In this document: piece after piece, positions 25,129 to 37,938 of the stretch | Position numbering within the stretch: the stretch's first letter is position 1 | Layout: each line of letters opens with the position of its first letter | Origin: Chromera velia | Lineage: Eukaryota; Sar; Chromeraceae | Length of the DNA stretch: 64,000 nucleotides | Reading direction: 5' to 3' | Assembly (NCBI GenBank): GCA_018398765.1 | Contig: JAHBMJ010004978.1 | Span: 5,552 to 69,551 of the forward strand | Made by a program: the position numbers and the translations under genes | The notes under the pieces: model-generated | Database searches by the model: none | The model's input: the letters and a program-made list of their open reading frames with translations, nothing else | Told to the model about the DNA's origin: nothing

Positions 25129-26012
25129 CACACACACACACACACGCACGCGAACACACAAAGATGCAGAGAGAGGCGGGGCGCGGGAGGGCTGATCGAG
25201 CTGACCCCCTCAGATTGAGTGCCACCGTGTGCCAGTGCTGCTTGTGGGCCTGATGCTGCAGGTGTCTCATGTAGCCTTCCTCTGAGTGCCCGTTGAGTCC
25301 GTGGATCGCCATCACGACCGGGTTGTTGGGGGGGCAGTCGGGGTCGCTGTCAAAGAGCCAGTCCAGTGCCACTTTGGTGCCATCGAAAGTTTCGATCACC
25401 TGTCTCTCCCTCTGCAGGCAATCGGGGAAGAGCGCAAGTGGTTAGGCATGCGGAGACGGTTGAGTGACCATTTCATCACAGTGCTTCTGATATTGGACTG
25501 GTGAAACGTGTGAGACACTGATTCATCAGATGCTTGTGGGGACAAGGGGGAACTACTGGGTATGGAAATACAATTATGCACATTCCACTTTCGTCGAGAC
25601 ATAGAGCGCACAAGATACTCCCTCTCTCTCTGACCTGCATCTTCGGTGCCTTCTTCATCATGACGAGGGTCGAGGAGATGAAACCAGAGGACGCCACCAG
25701 ACTGGTAGAGAAGCCCCTGAGGAGGTAGTTGATCCTCCGAAGAAGCGTTTTGTTCTTCTTTGTAGGCATGAAGAACGAGTCCACCTTCACCCGCCGTCTC
25801 CAAAAGAGGGCCAGGCCAAACAATAGGAGGAGACTGGTCTTGGCACCTGGAAGGCGGGACCTCAGTTCTCGGAGAATTGCAAACACCCGTTCCATCTTCC
25901 TCCTCGATAAGAAAGAAGGAGACGGGGAAGCATTAGGGGAGTCACCTCTTTCTGATGGAGATGGACAGGGAACCGTACACTCCGGAGCAGTCCCCGCCTT
26001 CTCACGCCCCAT
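20290..26012 (-). CDS. Alpha/beta hydrolase, EMB8/ABHD1-3 (YheT) family
   Basis: Membrane-anchored serine hydrolase; relatives are (phospho)lipid hydrolases. Exons: 26012-25635, 25411-25206, 24584-24571 (14-nt microexon), 24160-23993, 23713-23617, 23269-23218, 22378-22329, 21599-21555, 20683-20290. The start may instead be ATG 25895 (MERVFAIL); a hydrophobic segment [11 protein letters not shown] follows. Landmarks: [20 protein letters not shown] and LNLRG (oxyanion loop), [14 protein letters not shown] (nucleophile Ser), [18 protein letters not shown] (catalytic Asp), GAGGHLGW (catalytic His). The tail of about 60 residues is Ser/Lys/Arg-rich and ends in TGA. The 22329/21599 join would create TGA, so a small exon or altered border is missed there. 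Divergent from the dynactin gene. Confidence 0.85.
21010..21220. repeat. (GAA)n/(GAAA)n purine array in hydrolase intron
   Basis: Pure-purine DNA with GAA and GAAA units, within the last intron of the hydrolase gene. The Lys/Glu-rich frame on the + strand is an artefact of composition. Confidence 0.9.
22535..22745. repeat. (CA)n-(GA)n-(ACAG)n cluster
   Basis: CACA with CG variants, then about 30 bases of GA, then ACAAACAC/GACA units. A 46-base-scale duplicated block (TATGTTTCTTCTTCTTC plus CCTCCTTTTAGACA) occurs at 22758, 22838 and, shortened, at 22880. Intron DNA of the hydrolase gene. Confidence 0.85.
25006..25150. repeat. (CT)n-(CA)n-(GA)n-(CA)n compound microsatellite
   Basis: Four simple tracts in series inside the hydrolase intron next to the exon ending at 25206. 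The exon's frame runs on into it, which makes spurious Cys-Val extensions. Confidence 0.9.
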
Positions 26013-26679
26013 CTTCTAGAGCTCTCTACCGATACAGGAGGAGGGAGCAGACTGAACTTCAACACGATCGGGAAATCTGCCGCAACCTGACCAGTTAACC
26101 TGACAGGTTCTCTTTTCGCCTTGTAAGAAGCAGTCAGTGTGAGGTTTTTGTGACTTGGACGCAGCGACCTTAGTAGCTTGCTCAGATCGTGGAATCCCCC
26201 TATAGCAGCCATTAGCAGCCTGACCAAGATCGATCGACTCGTGCACGAGAAGTCGAATTCATGTACAAACTTTCTCAACTCAATTAAGGAACTCACCTAC
26301 ATTTTCGCGTTTTATGGGTAAGTTTTTGGGCCTCTAAAAAAAAGCGCATAACCGCCGCAATTCGTGCATTTCTTGAGAGTTTCCCGAGTCAGATTTGCGT
26401 GGCAGAGAGGTATAGAATTAACTCGATAGATATCCGACCAATTAGCCGCTGTCTGGACCGCGAAATCATTGTCAATCAGTGAGCTCGCTGTGTGGTCTTG
26501 AATCTGAACTCTGGCTTTGCAGAATTGACAGCTCCTTGCGCAGACAGAAGTGGCTGCCGTTTTTTGTTCGCTTCAAATCCTTGTACGTACTGTTGCCAGA
26601 CTGAGCTAGGGGCAAGATCGGGTGACAGCATCAGTGCTGCACCCCTCAGTGTACCCGTCAGTCCGCCCGAAGAGCCAGG
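26013..26679. promoter_or_regulatory. Divergent intergenic region (hydrolase / dynactin)
   Basis: 667 bp between the two divergent start codons. It must hold both 5' UTRs and promoters unless these overlap the genes. No clear TATA box or shared motif was identified by eye. Confidence 0.5.
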
Positions 26680-29600
26680 ATGTCCACTGCAAGCAAGACC
26701 TTCAAGCCCGGTCAACGGGTGACGTTCAGTAATAAAAAGGGAACTGTGCGCTTCTTCGGGACAGTGAGCGTCAGTCTGACAGGCGATACAGCTCTTCCTT
26801 GCCCCCCCTCCCCATCTTCTGTTGCGACGTGTTGTGTTGCAATGCGGCGGTTCACTGCTACCTGTATGCACACATACCCACACACTTGCTCTCTCTCCCC
26901 TCTTCTTGATTGCAGTTTCAACCGGGAACCTGGGTCGGCATCGAACTTGACGTCAGTCCCTAACCGTCCGCCAGAGAGAGGACGTACATGTGCCGAAGAG
27001 GCGGGACGGGGCGGGGAGGGTGCAGTGCCATAAGTTGGAACTTTTGACTTCCCCTTTCCTCTTGATGAATCCATCCATCTTGTTTGTGTGATGCAGAGCG
27101 CGGAAGGAAAGAATGACGGCGAAGTCCAAGGGACGCGTTACTTCACCTGTCCTCCCAACTACGGCGTCTTTGTCAAACCTGTACACTGCACCCTGATCAG
27201 TGAGGAGGCACCCCAAGCGGAGACTGCCTCTCCAACGACACAACGAAAAACAGCAACCACACGTCAGTCTAGTAGACAGAAAGATCGTCGGCACACGCAC
27301 TTGAATGATCATGATAGGCAGGCAGTCTAGATGCATGTCGGTGTACGTGTCCAGTCTCTCTGTCGATTTGTCTCCTTCTCGCCCCCCGCCTCCCAACGAA
27401 CTCCCCCCCCTCGCGCCTTTTCTTGCTTGTTTTCCTTGTCCGTCTGTGCCTTCTTTGTATTTATCTCCGTTCCCCTCCCAACCAACCTTTCTTGGAGGCC
27501 CCGTCACTCACTGTCTTTATCCTTCCTGTGCTCTCACCGAGGCGCTCATTCATGCTCACTGGTACTCGCTTGATGCATCCGCATGGATGCATCTGTGTGC
27601 CTTTTGGTGGATGGGAAGGGGGGCGAGGCGAATAGCTGTTTCCTGCTTTCTCGTCTCGCAAACGGATTCCTTAGCGTTCGGCCTCCTGCTCCCCTGTCTG
27701 TACTTTTTTTTTCTTTCATGCTCCCCCCTTCCCTGTTCTTACAAACGCCTCGCATGTCGCCCCCCTGCTTGTCTGCCTGGTTGCCTTGGGTGGGTGGTTC
27801 TTTGCCCGGTTCCACGTCCGTCTCCCTGAAGTCGTCCACTGTTGTTCTTTCCCGTATGCTGAATGTTCTCTCTTTTGTCTGCCTGTCTTCTTGCGTGCAG
27901 CTGCGGCAACGCCCAAACTTGCTGCGACCAGCAAAGCGAGGCCCTCAGTGAAGACCCCGGCAACCGGAAAGACTGAAGGGGCCCCGGCAGCTGGGCCCCT
28001 GGAGGGTGTGAGTGCCACAGGGGGAGTGGGAGGTGTGAGCATGGGTGCGGGGGACAGACACATCTCCTCGACTTCGATCGGGGAGAACGGAGGGGAAGAC
28101 GCAGGTGTGTGCGTGCGTGCGTGCGTCGAATCAGAGTGTTGGAACAGAGGTGTCTCATTTTCGCTGGTGTTTGTTCAGGCGTTTGTTTTCCGATCTAGAG
28201 ATGAGCAAGAATGAAGGATTTTCATGTCGGTGACTAGGTAAGGATGCGTGTTGCATTTGTGGGGTTTCTTGTGAAGGGAGGGGACACTGTTGATACATGA
28301 AGATACACGACGCACAGTTGTTCACCGCGATTTAGAAGAAACACAGTTTCTCTCGCGGAGCATCTCTTTTTCACAGGCGGCTCAATCTCTTTTCTTCTTA
28401 TCGATGCACGTTCAGATTGGGTCTTTGTCCCCGCCACAGAGGCGGACACTGTCCTCATCTATTGCAGATGCCTTCATGAAAAAAAGAACCCTCGATGGTC
28501 CCTCCTTCTGTATTGCAGGTGCCCAGCTCCACAAAGCCCAGTACCGCATCAGAGAGCTTGAGAGAGAAGTCCAGATGCTGCAGAAGAAACTGGTCGAGAG
28601 CGCCCAGTCCCCCCCTGCACAGGCAGTCCCCACCCCTGCCCCAGACACACCAGGCGCCTCTCCGGCTGAGAGGGAGAAGTGGAAGGTGGTGACGGAGACT
28701 CTGCAGAAACAAATTGAAGTTCTCCAACTGGATAAAGAAATTCTGGAAGCGACAGTGGAGGAACTGAGGGTGGAGAATGAACTTAGGGTGGGTCCGTGGG
28801 TCGGTGCGTGGGGGTGTATGAGTAGCATTCGGGGGAACGGGGATGGAGTGTTTGCTTCCTGCATGCTCGGCTTTCTTTGTCTCGTTGGGTTGCGTCTCTG
28901 CCTGCGGATACTTTTTCTTTTCTGTCTGCAGTCGCCTAGATCTCTTCAATGTGGTTGTTTCCCTTACCTGCTGTGTCTTTCTCTTTCTCCCTGTATCTGT
29001 CGGTCTGTCTGATTGCTGTCAGGGTCAAGATCTGGACATGGTAAGAATGGAGAAGGAAGCCCTCCAGTTGGAGTACGCAGAGAATCCTCTGCAGGGACAA
29101 ATTGAGGTTTACAGGTGAGTTAGTTCGTTTGTCCCCCATCAGCCTCAAAATCCCTCTGTTGCTCTCCGTCTCCATGAGTCCTCTAGCTGACGTCCATCAT
29201 CCTCGTCCCCCCCCCCCAAAATGCCAATCCACCCGGGTTCCTCCTGTCACTCCCGCCTCCTCATGGCAATTCTCTCCCTCTTCCATTCTCTCCATATCAC
29301 GCCTTTCTCCTCCCGGATTTTTTCTGAAGTGGATTCTCGTGCCTAGATTTTTCATTTTTTGTGTTGATATCCACCTCCATTGCTCTCCTCTCCTCTCCTG
29401 TGCCTTCTTCCAGGTTTGCCCTGAAGAAGCTCCACACAGAGAACGAAGCTCTGAGGGAGAGAGCTGCAAAGGCGCCCAGCAGAGAACCGAAGCAGAAGGA
29501 GAAAGAGAAGGAGGGGGCTGCAGCAGCCGGAGCTGCGCCTGCGAAGAGGTCAAGCGACGACGGTCCAAAGGTCAGTCAGCTTCCGACCGCTGCACTCACT

Positions 29601-31404
29601 TAAACTCCCTAGATTGTCGAAGACACCAAACACATACAAGTTGGAAGCAAAGAATCGACTGACGACAGCATGGCACACAATCCAAGGCAAACTTACTGTC
29701 AGTCAGATCCTACATAGATAGAATCATCTGCAAATGTATGTATCAAATATCATGTACGAAAGTATGTGCAATACAACAGAGATCACGCCTGCCCGCCTCG
29801 CCTCCCTTTCTGGTCTGCAGGTGGTAGTCGACCATGAGAAGGCGCGTGCGGACGCTGCGAAGATAGACGGTCTGCGTGTTGAGAACGAGTCCCTCCAGAA
29901 GGCTGTGGAGGAACTTCTGTCCCTCCGCCAGTTGGACGAAGAGCTCATCGGTGTCAACGGGGCTCTGGCCAAAGACATCCAGTTAGAACTTGACTGGCTG
30001 GAACAACAAGAGACGAAGCACCTGGAGGCCATCCAGAAAATGGCAACGGAAAGAGTCAGTTAGAATCAGAATCAATTGAGAAGGTGAGAGAGATCCCTGC
30101 CCTCTTTTTGAAATACATACATATGCACCTGTTTTATCTCTCCTTTGTTCTCAATCTCTTCGTCTCTGCTCCCTTCCTCCCCTTCTCCCGCAGACACATA
30201 TGCACGCGCATCTAAAGAAGAATAGAGGGAGACCGAATGTTCCTTCCACAACAACGCTGTGCTTGGTTCCTCTTGCGCGTGTTGTCTTTTTGTGTGCCTC
30301 TCATTCTTCTCATCTGTTACGACTCCACAAATGGGTGCAGGCTGAGGCTGACAGAATCCTGTCGGCATTCCGAGCTAAGACGACGTCCCTCGAGGAAGAG
30401 CTCCGAAAGAACAAGACGGCGAGGCAGACTATCGGAGGGGCGGGGGCGTTGATGAGCAGAGGGGGAGGGAGACCCTCCGCTGCTGCGAGGGCATCTGCAA
30501 GGGGGGGCTCAAGGGCGGCGCCTGCGGGTGGCGGCGCATCCGCGGGAGCGGGAGCAGCAAGTCCTGCTGCTGGGGGGTCAGGGAGCTCTGCAGAGGAGGA
30601 GACGTTGGCAGATGGGGGCAGTGGGGCGGAGGCGGGGGGGATGGAGACGGAGGGGGGGTTCGAGGAGGCGCTCCGACTGGAACAGCGTGTGCTTGAGAAG
30701 AGCAAACAGATGACGCTCCTGCAGGTTCGTTTCGTTGGTGCCTCTTTTGCTTGTTTCACTTTCTCATTTTGCTCCAGGCACCCCTTTTGGAAGGAAAATC
30801 CGTGTGTGGATATTCCCCAAACAAACACGGGATTTCCACCTTCGTGTACACGTGGCACAAAGAGCATTCTCTCGGGCCGGTTCTCGAAAGGTTTCTTCTC
30901 CGCCTTGCTCCCGACTTTCTGGGGAACGGGCAAACAGGGCCTCCTTTTTGTGATGTGACATGCTTCAAATGAAACTGAATGATGATATTGCGCTCAGAAT
31001 GATGATCTATTGTTGTTTCCCTTTTAGTGGTCTTCCCACATTTTGGACGCCAGGAAGATGTTCCTTCTTTTAGGTTGAACAGTGTTCAGAGGAAGCGAGG
31101 AAAGGGCTGGAGATGGATGAACATGAGTTTGGTTTCCTTTTTTTCGCGGAAGACGAAGATTCGTTTGCTTCCTTTGCACAAGCACACTGTCTTCTGTCAC
31201 CTTTCGCATTGATCTGCTTGTGTGCTCGCAGCTGGCTCTTGTGGAGGGTTGTGTGCCTGCTTCGATCTTCTCTGGTGCTTCCTCTTGCTTCGCTTTCGCG
31301 GTGGAGTGCCTAGAGGTTCAGGAGAAGACTGCTCTGATCCTGAACTTCTTGGTGGGATCCTTGATGGACCGCTGGGTGAGGGAACTGGATGGACAGGTCG
31401 GTGT

Positions 31405-31436
<32 letters not shown>

Positions 31437-32406
31437 GAGAGGGGGTTGTTTTGGTGGGTGCTTTGTTGCTCAATTGTTTTCCTGAGACGATTTGCGAGCG
31501 AGCATAGGGGACGGCATGTCTCTTTTGTCCCTGTGCCTCTGAATGTCTGTCTGTCTTGAAGAGAAGAGAGGGAGGGAAGGAAATGTACAGTACGTCCTAC
31601 CTCCTCAGTGAGAGGGCAGCAGAAATGCAATGTTTTTCTCTAGCTGTCTGTGTCTGCCCTCCGCTTCATGTGTCTAGTTTCTTTCTGTCTATTCACATGT
31701 TTCGTCTGTTCATGCATGCTTCTTTTCTTTGTTGTGCTCCTTTTTCCTTCCGCTTCTTTGCGATGCAGAGCGGAGGAGAAGCTGAGGCCGCGGGGGGTGG
31801 AGAGGGTGGATCTCTAGGTCTGGGCTTTCTCCGTTGGCTCCAGCAGACGGCTGCGGAATTCGTTAAGCTTCTCGTGCAGGTGCGTTTCTCTTTTTATGTT
31901 TTTGTGCATTGGTTTTTTTTTCGCATTTCCACTTGTTGCTGATTCGTTCATCTGCGCAAATACTCAAACAGGCAGTGATGAACAATGAGACCCTATGAAG
32001 GCGGACGAAGCACCTGATAAATTCCGAGGTAGGCAGTAAGGAAAGGGGCAGGCTCGCAGACAGATAAGTAGACAGACAGATCACGAGACTAGCCAGCTGC
32101 TTCAGCCTCTCTCAAACATTTGTCAAAAAACAAAAGAATTCACGGCGATTTGAATCTGTAAATCGACTGCTCGCTGTTCGAATCAATAAATGAATGCAGT
32201 TAAATGAGTTCACTGCCGGACTGGGAGACGCTGACCAGAAGACCTTCGAGACCGTCTGCGCTAACGAAGCTCCGAAGAAAGTCATTTCTGATGGTCAGTC
32301 AGCCCAACCAGCTGTTGCAGTACACTTTTTTCCCGTGGTCTCATTTGTCTTCCCACTTACCTGCGGGTCCCCAGGAGACACGATGCAGAGAATCTGGCAA
32401 AATCCG

Positions 32407-32437
<31 letters not shown>

Positions 32438-32455
32438 GCACGCACGCACGCACGC

Positions 32456-32497
<42 letters not shown>

Positions 32498-34946
32498 GCA
32501 CGCACGCACGCACGCACACGCACACACACACACACACACAGAGGCTCATATTGTTGCAAACTGTTCCTGGCAAGCACACCAAGCTGTGCCTTCCGCTGCC
32601 AAATGGCCTTTCCTTCTATTCCCCCTGGATGGTTTTTTCTACTTGGCTTTTCCCTCATGCTTTCTCGGGGATTCCTTTCACATCAATTCCCGTATTCCAC
32701 GCTGAGTGATAGTCTGGGTCTATTTCTGTTCTTTCCCATGGACAATTGGGTGCGTTCCTATCTTTCTTTCTGTTCCGCAGTTGCACGTGCCCTGGATCTT
32801 TTCGTGCTGAACGTGAGGAGGGGGACCCTCTCCTCTGCTACGCCCACGAGCGAGATCACGGGGGGAGCAGCCACCCTCCAGGCCCTCACAAAGAGGGTCT
32901 TCCCTGAGGCAGCCAACCTAGCCAACCACTGCGACGGCCTGTCTCTGATGGCCTGTGCCCGTCTCTTCCAGTCTGCACTCACGCTCCTCGTCTGCAGAGC
33001 AGGCCTCAACCCAGCGTCCAACGAGGTCGCACAGTCGGCCCTCGTGGATGTCAAGAGAGGGAGGGAGGCGGCGAACAAACTGCTGATGCGGTACGTGCCC
33101 TCGGAAAATGATGTCTCTTCGTTGTGAAAAAATGCAAATGCCAGCTTTGTGATATGTGTGAAGCCTCCTGTTTGACCGATTGGTAAATTCTTGATGCGGT
33201 CGCTCAAGCCTCCCGTTCTGATTTCTTCCCCCATTTGGGTTGTTTCGCAGGGCTCTGCTTGCTGAATTCAATCTCCCCGAGAACTCTCTCTCGTTTTTTC
33301 TGTAGGTGTTTGTGTGTATGTGTATTTGTCTTTTTGTATTCTGCGCCGTTGTGTGCAGCGTCGGAGAGGACGGAACAGGAGTGGAACGGCAGAGCATTCC
33401 TGAAGGCGCTGCGGCCAAACAGAAGAATTTGATCTCGGTGCGTTCCTTCTCTCTCTCGATTGTATTGCCGCAACAGTGTTTGTTCTTTTTTCACTTACGA
33501 AGTCTGCCTCTCTCTCGCGGTCCCTTTTTTTTGTAGTTCTGCTCTGTTCGTGCGGATTCGTTCCGCCTTTGCTGTTTACGCAGACCCTTACCCGCTCGTC
33601 AACTTCACGGCTCGAACCTGTCCCCGCGTTGACTTTCCTCCAGTTTTCTCTACCGATTTTCCCTTCCATCTCTCTTCTCCTCCTCTCCCTCTCCTCTTTG
33701 CAGTTTTCCACGAAGCTGCTGACCGAGCTGACGGCAGTCGAGGAGAACGCGAAGAATCGGGAGAAGATGGTGGCATCCCAGAAGCAGCTCTTGCAGGTAG
33801 GGCACCCGGCCTCTACAGATTGATTGTGTGCGAGTCTGGACAGTCACCCCTTTCCGTGAAGGCATAGGTTGTCTTTCTATGTTGGCGTCGAATTCCAGAA
33901 AGAGGCAGTCAATGTGGGGGTCAGATGCATAAAGCGGAGGGCGAAGTGGCGAGGAGGGAAAGAAAGTTGTGTCTGAGAAGCTTGGCCTTCTTGTCACATA
34001 ATGAGAATCGAAATGCCAGTCGGAATCGACGTCATGAAGGATGGTGAGGGAGATAGAAAGGAAAATCTCTGTTGCATGTCGATCTTTTCTACGTGTGCGT
34101 GTGTCGGCAGAAAAATGAAGCATAAAAGATGAAGCATATTCTCTGTGCTCCCTGCCTGCGTTCAGGGTTGCAACGGGTGCACAAACGAGTTGGTGGAGAT
34201 GCTCACAGGGGCCTCGAGGGCTTCGGGAGCAGAGGACAACGCATGGCACGTGAGTGCGAATGAGCTCGTCTTTCTGGATAGCGAGGAAATCAATGGATGA
34301 ATGGAAGGTCTACCTTTTCACCTCAAAACAAAGCATTCTGAAGAAGTAGAGGAAGAGGGAGGATTCTGCTTTGTCTATCTTTGAGCATAACAATGAATCC
34401 CGCCCAAGAGTCCGTTACCAACCGCACTGGAACTGCAGGCCTCACAAAGCCTGTACGCGCGTCCCAAATAGCATGGCTTTGTCTGACTCCATTTCAGTGT
34501 CTATCTCTTTGCGTTCTTGTCCGCTTCAATCCGTCCTCGCGACAGTGTCTCTCCGCCCTCTCGTGGCGGAGACAAAATGGACGTGAATGTGTGTGGTCGA
34601 ATAAATGCAGAGACTGTCGACGTCTGTGTCCAAAAAGCTGGGAGACGTGGAGAATATGGAGAACGCCGTGAAGGAGAAGCAGAAGGAGTTGGATGCCGCC
34701 AACAACAGAGACAAGGAAGTCAGTAAGGCAGTCAGATCAGCAGCAGTCTGCATGCAGGGTTCAGAATCGAACAAATGAGAACTTGCAAGGCATATTGCTT
34801 GGCGTGCTCTGTCTTTTCTTTCCTTTTTTCTCCCGGTTCACGCTTTTCCGTCTCTGTCTATTAGGCTTTTTCTCCCTCTCTGCTTTCCAGATGCCGCTCG
34901 ATTACCAAATCACATGTCAATGTTTTCCTCCTTTCTTCGCTCATGG

Positions 34947-35005
<59 letters not shown>

Positions 35006-37938
35006 GGTGTGTGTGTTTAAAAACTGACGACTGCAGCGCATGACGGAGATCTCCACCCTCCGGGAACAGGCCCAGGAGCTTCGGACAAGGCTCGGGGACG
35101 CCCTGACGTTGTCCGAGAAGGGTGCCCTCCTGCAGACGGAGTGCGAGTCCTTGAGGGCACAGGCGAAGTTCTACGTGCAGGAGCTGGACACGTCCAGGGC
35201 GGCTCTGGCAAATGCCCAGACAACGTGTGACACGGCCGTGAAGGAGTCGACAGAGGCCAAGAAGAAACTTCAAGGTCGGTCAGCAGGGAGGAACTTCTGC
35301 GTGAGGATTTTCTTTTTTTTTTTCAATGTGGAGACATTTACTTGTCTCGCTGTCAGCACCCATCTTTCCGTTCATGTCTTCGTCGTACCGTCTCTGTGTT
35401 TGAATGGCCTTTTCTCTTCCTGTTCATTTACTGTTTCTCGACTCGCCTGCTCTGCCTCCCTTTCGTTTTGTGAGACGATTAGGTTGGTTGACAACATCTT
35501 CCTGTTTTGTCCTCTTTTTCTGCTGCTTTCATGGCAGACTTGCGCGACGAAGTTGACAAAAAGGCGAAAGCTCGAAAGGCCGCTCTGGAGTTCGGAGGTA
35601 CGGGAGAGGAGCTGACAGGGCTGAGGGCTGTCTGCCAGAGACTCGGGAGGGAGGCGTTCAGGTCGAAGCTTCTGGAGACGAGGGCAGCTCTACAACCGGT
35701 GTATCTCTCCAAGGAGCTCCTGGAGCCCCTGCCCGACTCTCACCCTCTGGCTGTGGGTCCGAGGATTTTGGCCTCGCAAGGGGGGCTCAGAACGCCTAGG
35801 GGGGGGCAGACGCAGAGGAGTGAGAAGGATAGGGGGAGGGAGAAGGAGAGAGGCGACAAGACGGAGAGAGAAGACCTCTCAAAAACGAGAGCCTCCATCG
35901 CACCTCGGTCACAGTCGAGAAGAACGAGTCAGTCAGTCAGGGTGAGAGAACAGAGATGAAAGAGGAAGAAAGCATACTGTTCATTCGCTCGTTTTGTCGG
36001 TCGCTTCGCTCATGCATTGCTTCGAAGTGTCCACGCAGTGAGAGAATTAAAGAACGAAGTGAAAGAAATCCAGGAAAACCTTCGATCGAGTCTTCGCATT
36101 TTGGTCGTTCAATCCGCACGAGGATCTTCTGCGTCCTCCCTGCGGACTTTTGATTTTCTTCTTTCTTCCGGTGTTTTTCTTTTTCACATCAATGCGTCGC
36201 GCTCGAGCTCCAAATTGTTCCTTTCTTTCTTGTCTCGTTCTCTGAGAGGATTTGCGTTGGTTGTTTTTTCATTTGTTGAATGAATCTTTGCAGCGGTCGG
36301 ACGGTCGAAGTCTTCAGTCAGCAAATCTGGAGTGGACGGTCGGTCGGTCGGCTCTGTCGTTTGCCTGTTTGTTTTTTTTGCCTTGCTTCATTTCTTTGTT
36401 CCCTTTATGTTTGCTTCCAGATGAAAAACAAGAAGAGCACGAGAAAAGCTGCTTCCGCTGTTGTCTGTGGAAGAGCATGCAGGAAGAGAGAAAGGCGGGA
36501 AGGCAGTCACGCTGTAAGAAAACAAAACTGTGCTGCCCGCGAGTGGGGGTGCAAGTGCGTCACCTTTCTCCATTACATCAAACAGGAGTTCTTCTCCACC
36601 TTTTTTTCCGCCCGCCCGCCTCTCTGCCTCCTTCCAAATCATTTTGTCTGTCTGCGTGCAGGTGCTGACAAGACGCCGCTGTTTGAGGGTCAGGTAGGCC
36701 CATTGCTCTGCGAGGACCCTCACCTCCTTCCACCCCACATGAGAATGAACCATCCGGAGGTGGCAGACATCCTGGACTGTCTCCGAGAATACCGGTAAGT
36801 GCGTTCAGCAAAAGGGGGAGGCAGATTGATGGGGTCTCTCTCCTGGTGTGTGCTGCCTGCATTCCTCCCTTCTCTTGTGTATCCTTGTCTCTTTCTCTCT
36901 CTACACCTTTGTGAAGATCCCTGGTCTTGTGCGTTCGTATGTTTGCAGAGACATGCGACGAGCATGGCTACTGAAGAGGGCCAGCGCCTCTCTGGTTGAT
37001 CTGGAAGCCGTCAGGTTGGAGAGGGAGAAGAGCAGACGACAGAGAGAGCGGGAGGCAAAGGAGAGACAGGCAAGAGAGGAGAGGAGAGCCTCAAAGGCTA
37101 AGGCCTCAGGTTCGAGGTCTCCTTCCAAGAGTGCTGTGTTGATAGCAGCAGGGGAGAAAGAAAAGGACGCCAAGGGGAAGTCGAAAGAACAGGAAAAGAA
37201 GGAGGCGACAGGGGCAGACGTCGCAGCTCTCGCCGTCAACTGCAAGGAGTTGACCAACAGGGTTGTCGGGATGCTGCGAGAGAGGTTAGTCGGCGGTTTC
37301 TTTTCTTTCTGTGCGCGAGTGTGTCAATTTTTTCAACTTTTCTTCCGTTTGCTTGGGCCCGCATGATGTTTCGTGTTCATCATTTACTTCGTGAGGGGCG
37401 GCTGTTGTGTGATCAGTCAACACAAAACACAGTACTCACACGTGTCTCTTTGTTTCTTTGTATGTTTTTAGTCCATGTGATCATGAATTAGCAAGAACAC
37501 AAGAAAGGCCTTGTGTTTGTATTCCTTGTGCCCCCCCGTCTTCCCTTTTCCTTCTTTGCGTTTTTATGTGTGTGCAGACTCGAGCAGACGAGTGCCGACC
37601 TGAACCGGCCCCCTCCCCCGGGCACCTTCTACTCTTTTCCGAGCATCGACGTGCTCAGACAGATCCTCACCCACGCCCCCTCGGGCACAGGCGCAGGGTC
37701 GTCTGCAGACGCAGGCGCGGGAGGAGAGGGAATCCCAAAGGTCGAGTCGGATGTGAGGCCGACACAGGGGGCGCTTCTGGCTGCTCGCGTGACGGTGCCG
37801 AGGGGGGTGTTGAAGGACGCGGGGGTGGAGGCGCTGCCTCAATTGGCGATTGGGGGGGCTGGGGGATTCGGGGAGCTGCCTGTGCAAGTCCGTGCGAGTC
37901 TGGATGAATTGAGGGAGCTGCATCGTCGCATGCTCTGA
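26680..37938 (+). CDS. DCTN1: Dynactin subunit 1 (p150Glued)-like
   Basis: Large dynactin subunit, linking dynein to cargo and microtubules. Predicted exons: 26680-26763, 26916-26951, 27097-27262, 27901-28104, 28519-28787, 29023-29114, 29414-29570, 29821-30054, 30341-30724, 31232-31396, 31769-31879, 32200-32293, 32781-33090, 33251-33301, 33359-33437, 33704-33796, 34166-34249, 34611-34718, 35037-35274, 35538-35941, 36421-36513, 36662-36794, 36949-37284, 37578-37938; about 1430-1450 residues. The N-terminal CAP-Gly domain has [21 protein letters not shown] and NYGVFVKP. A Ser/Pro/Gly linker, long coiled coils (exons 5-9), and a helical middle and C-terminal half resembling the dynactin domain follow. 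Phases agree at almost all joins; near 35926-36662 they need an extra exon (36039-36103) or another donor. Ends in TGA. Confidence 0.85.
32406..32541. repeat. Duplicated (CA)n-(CGCA)n block in dynactin intron
   Basis: Two near-identical units of CACA followed by CGCACGCA, in tandem, in the intron between 32293 and 32781. Confidence 0.9.
34949..35014. repeat. (CT)n-(GT)n tract before a dynactin exon
   Basis: Lies only about 25 bases upstream of the acceptor at 35036, so length changes could influence the polypyrimidine tract of that intron. Confidence 0.9.

Noticed and set aside
31078-31150. Possible extra dynactin exon ([16 protein letters not shown])
   Set aside because: Acidic helical look, but neither end gives the phase required by the flanking exons.
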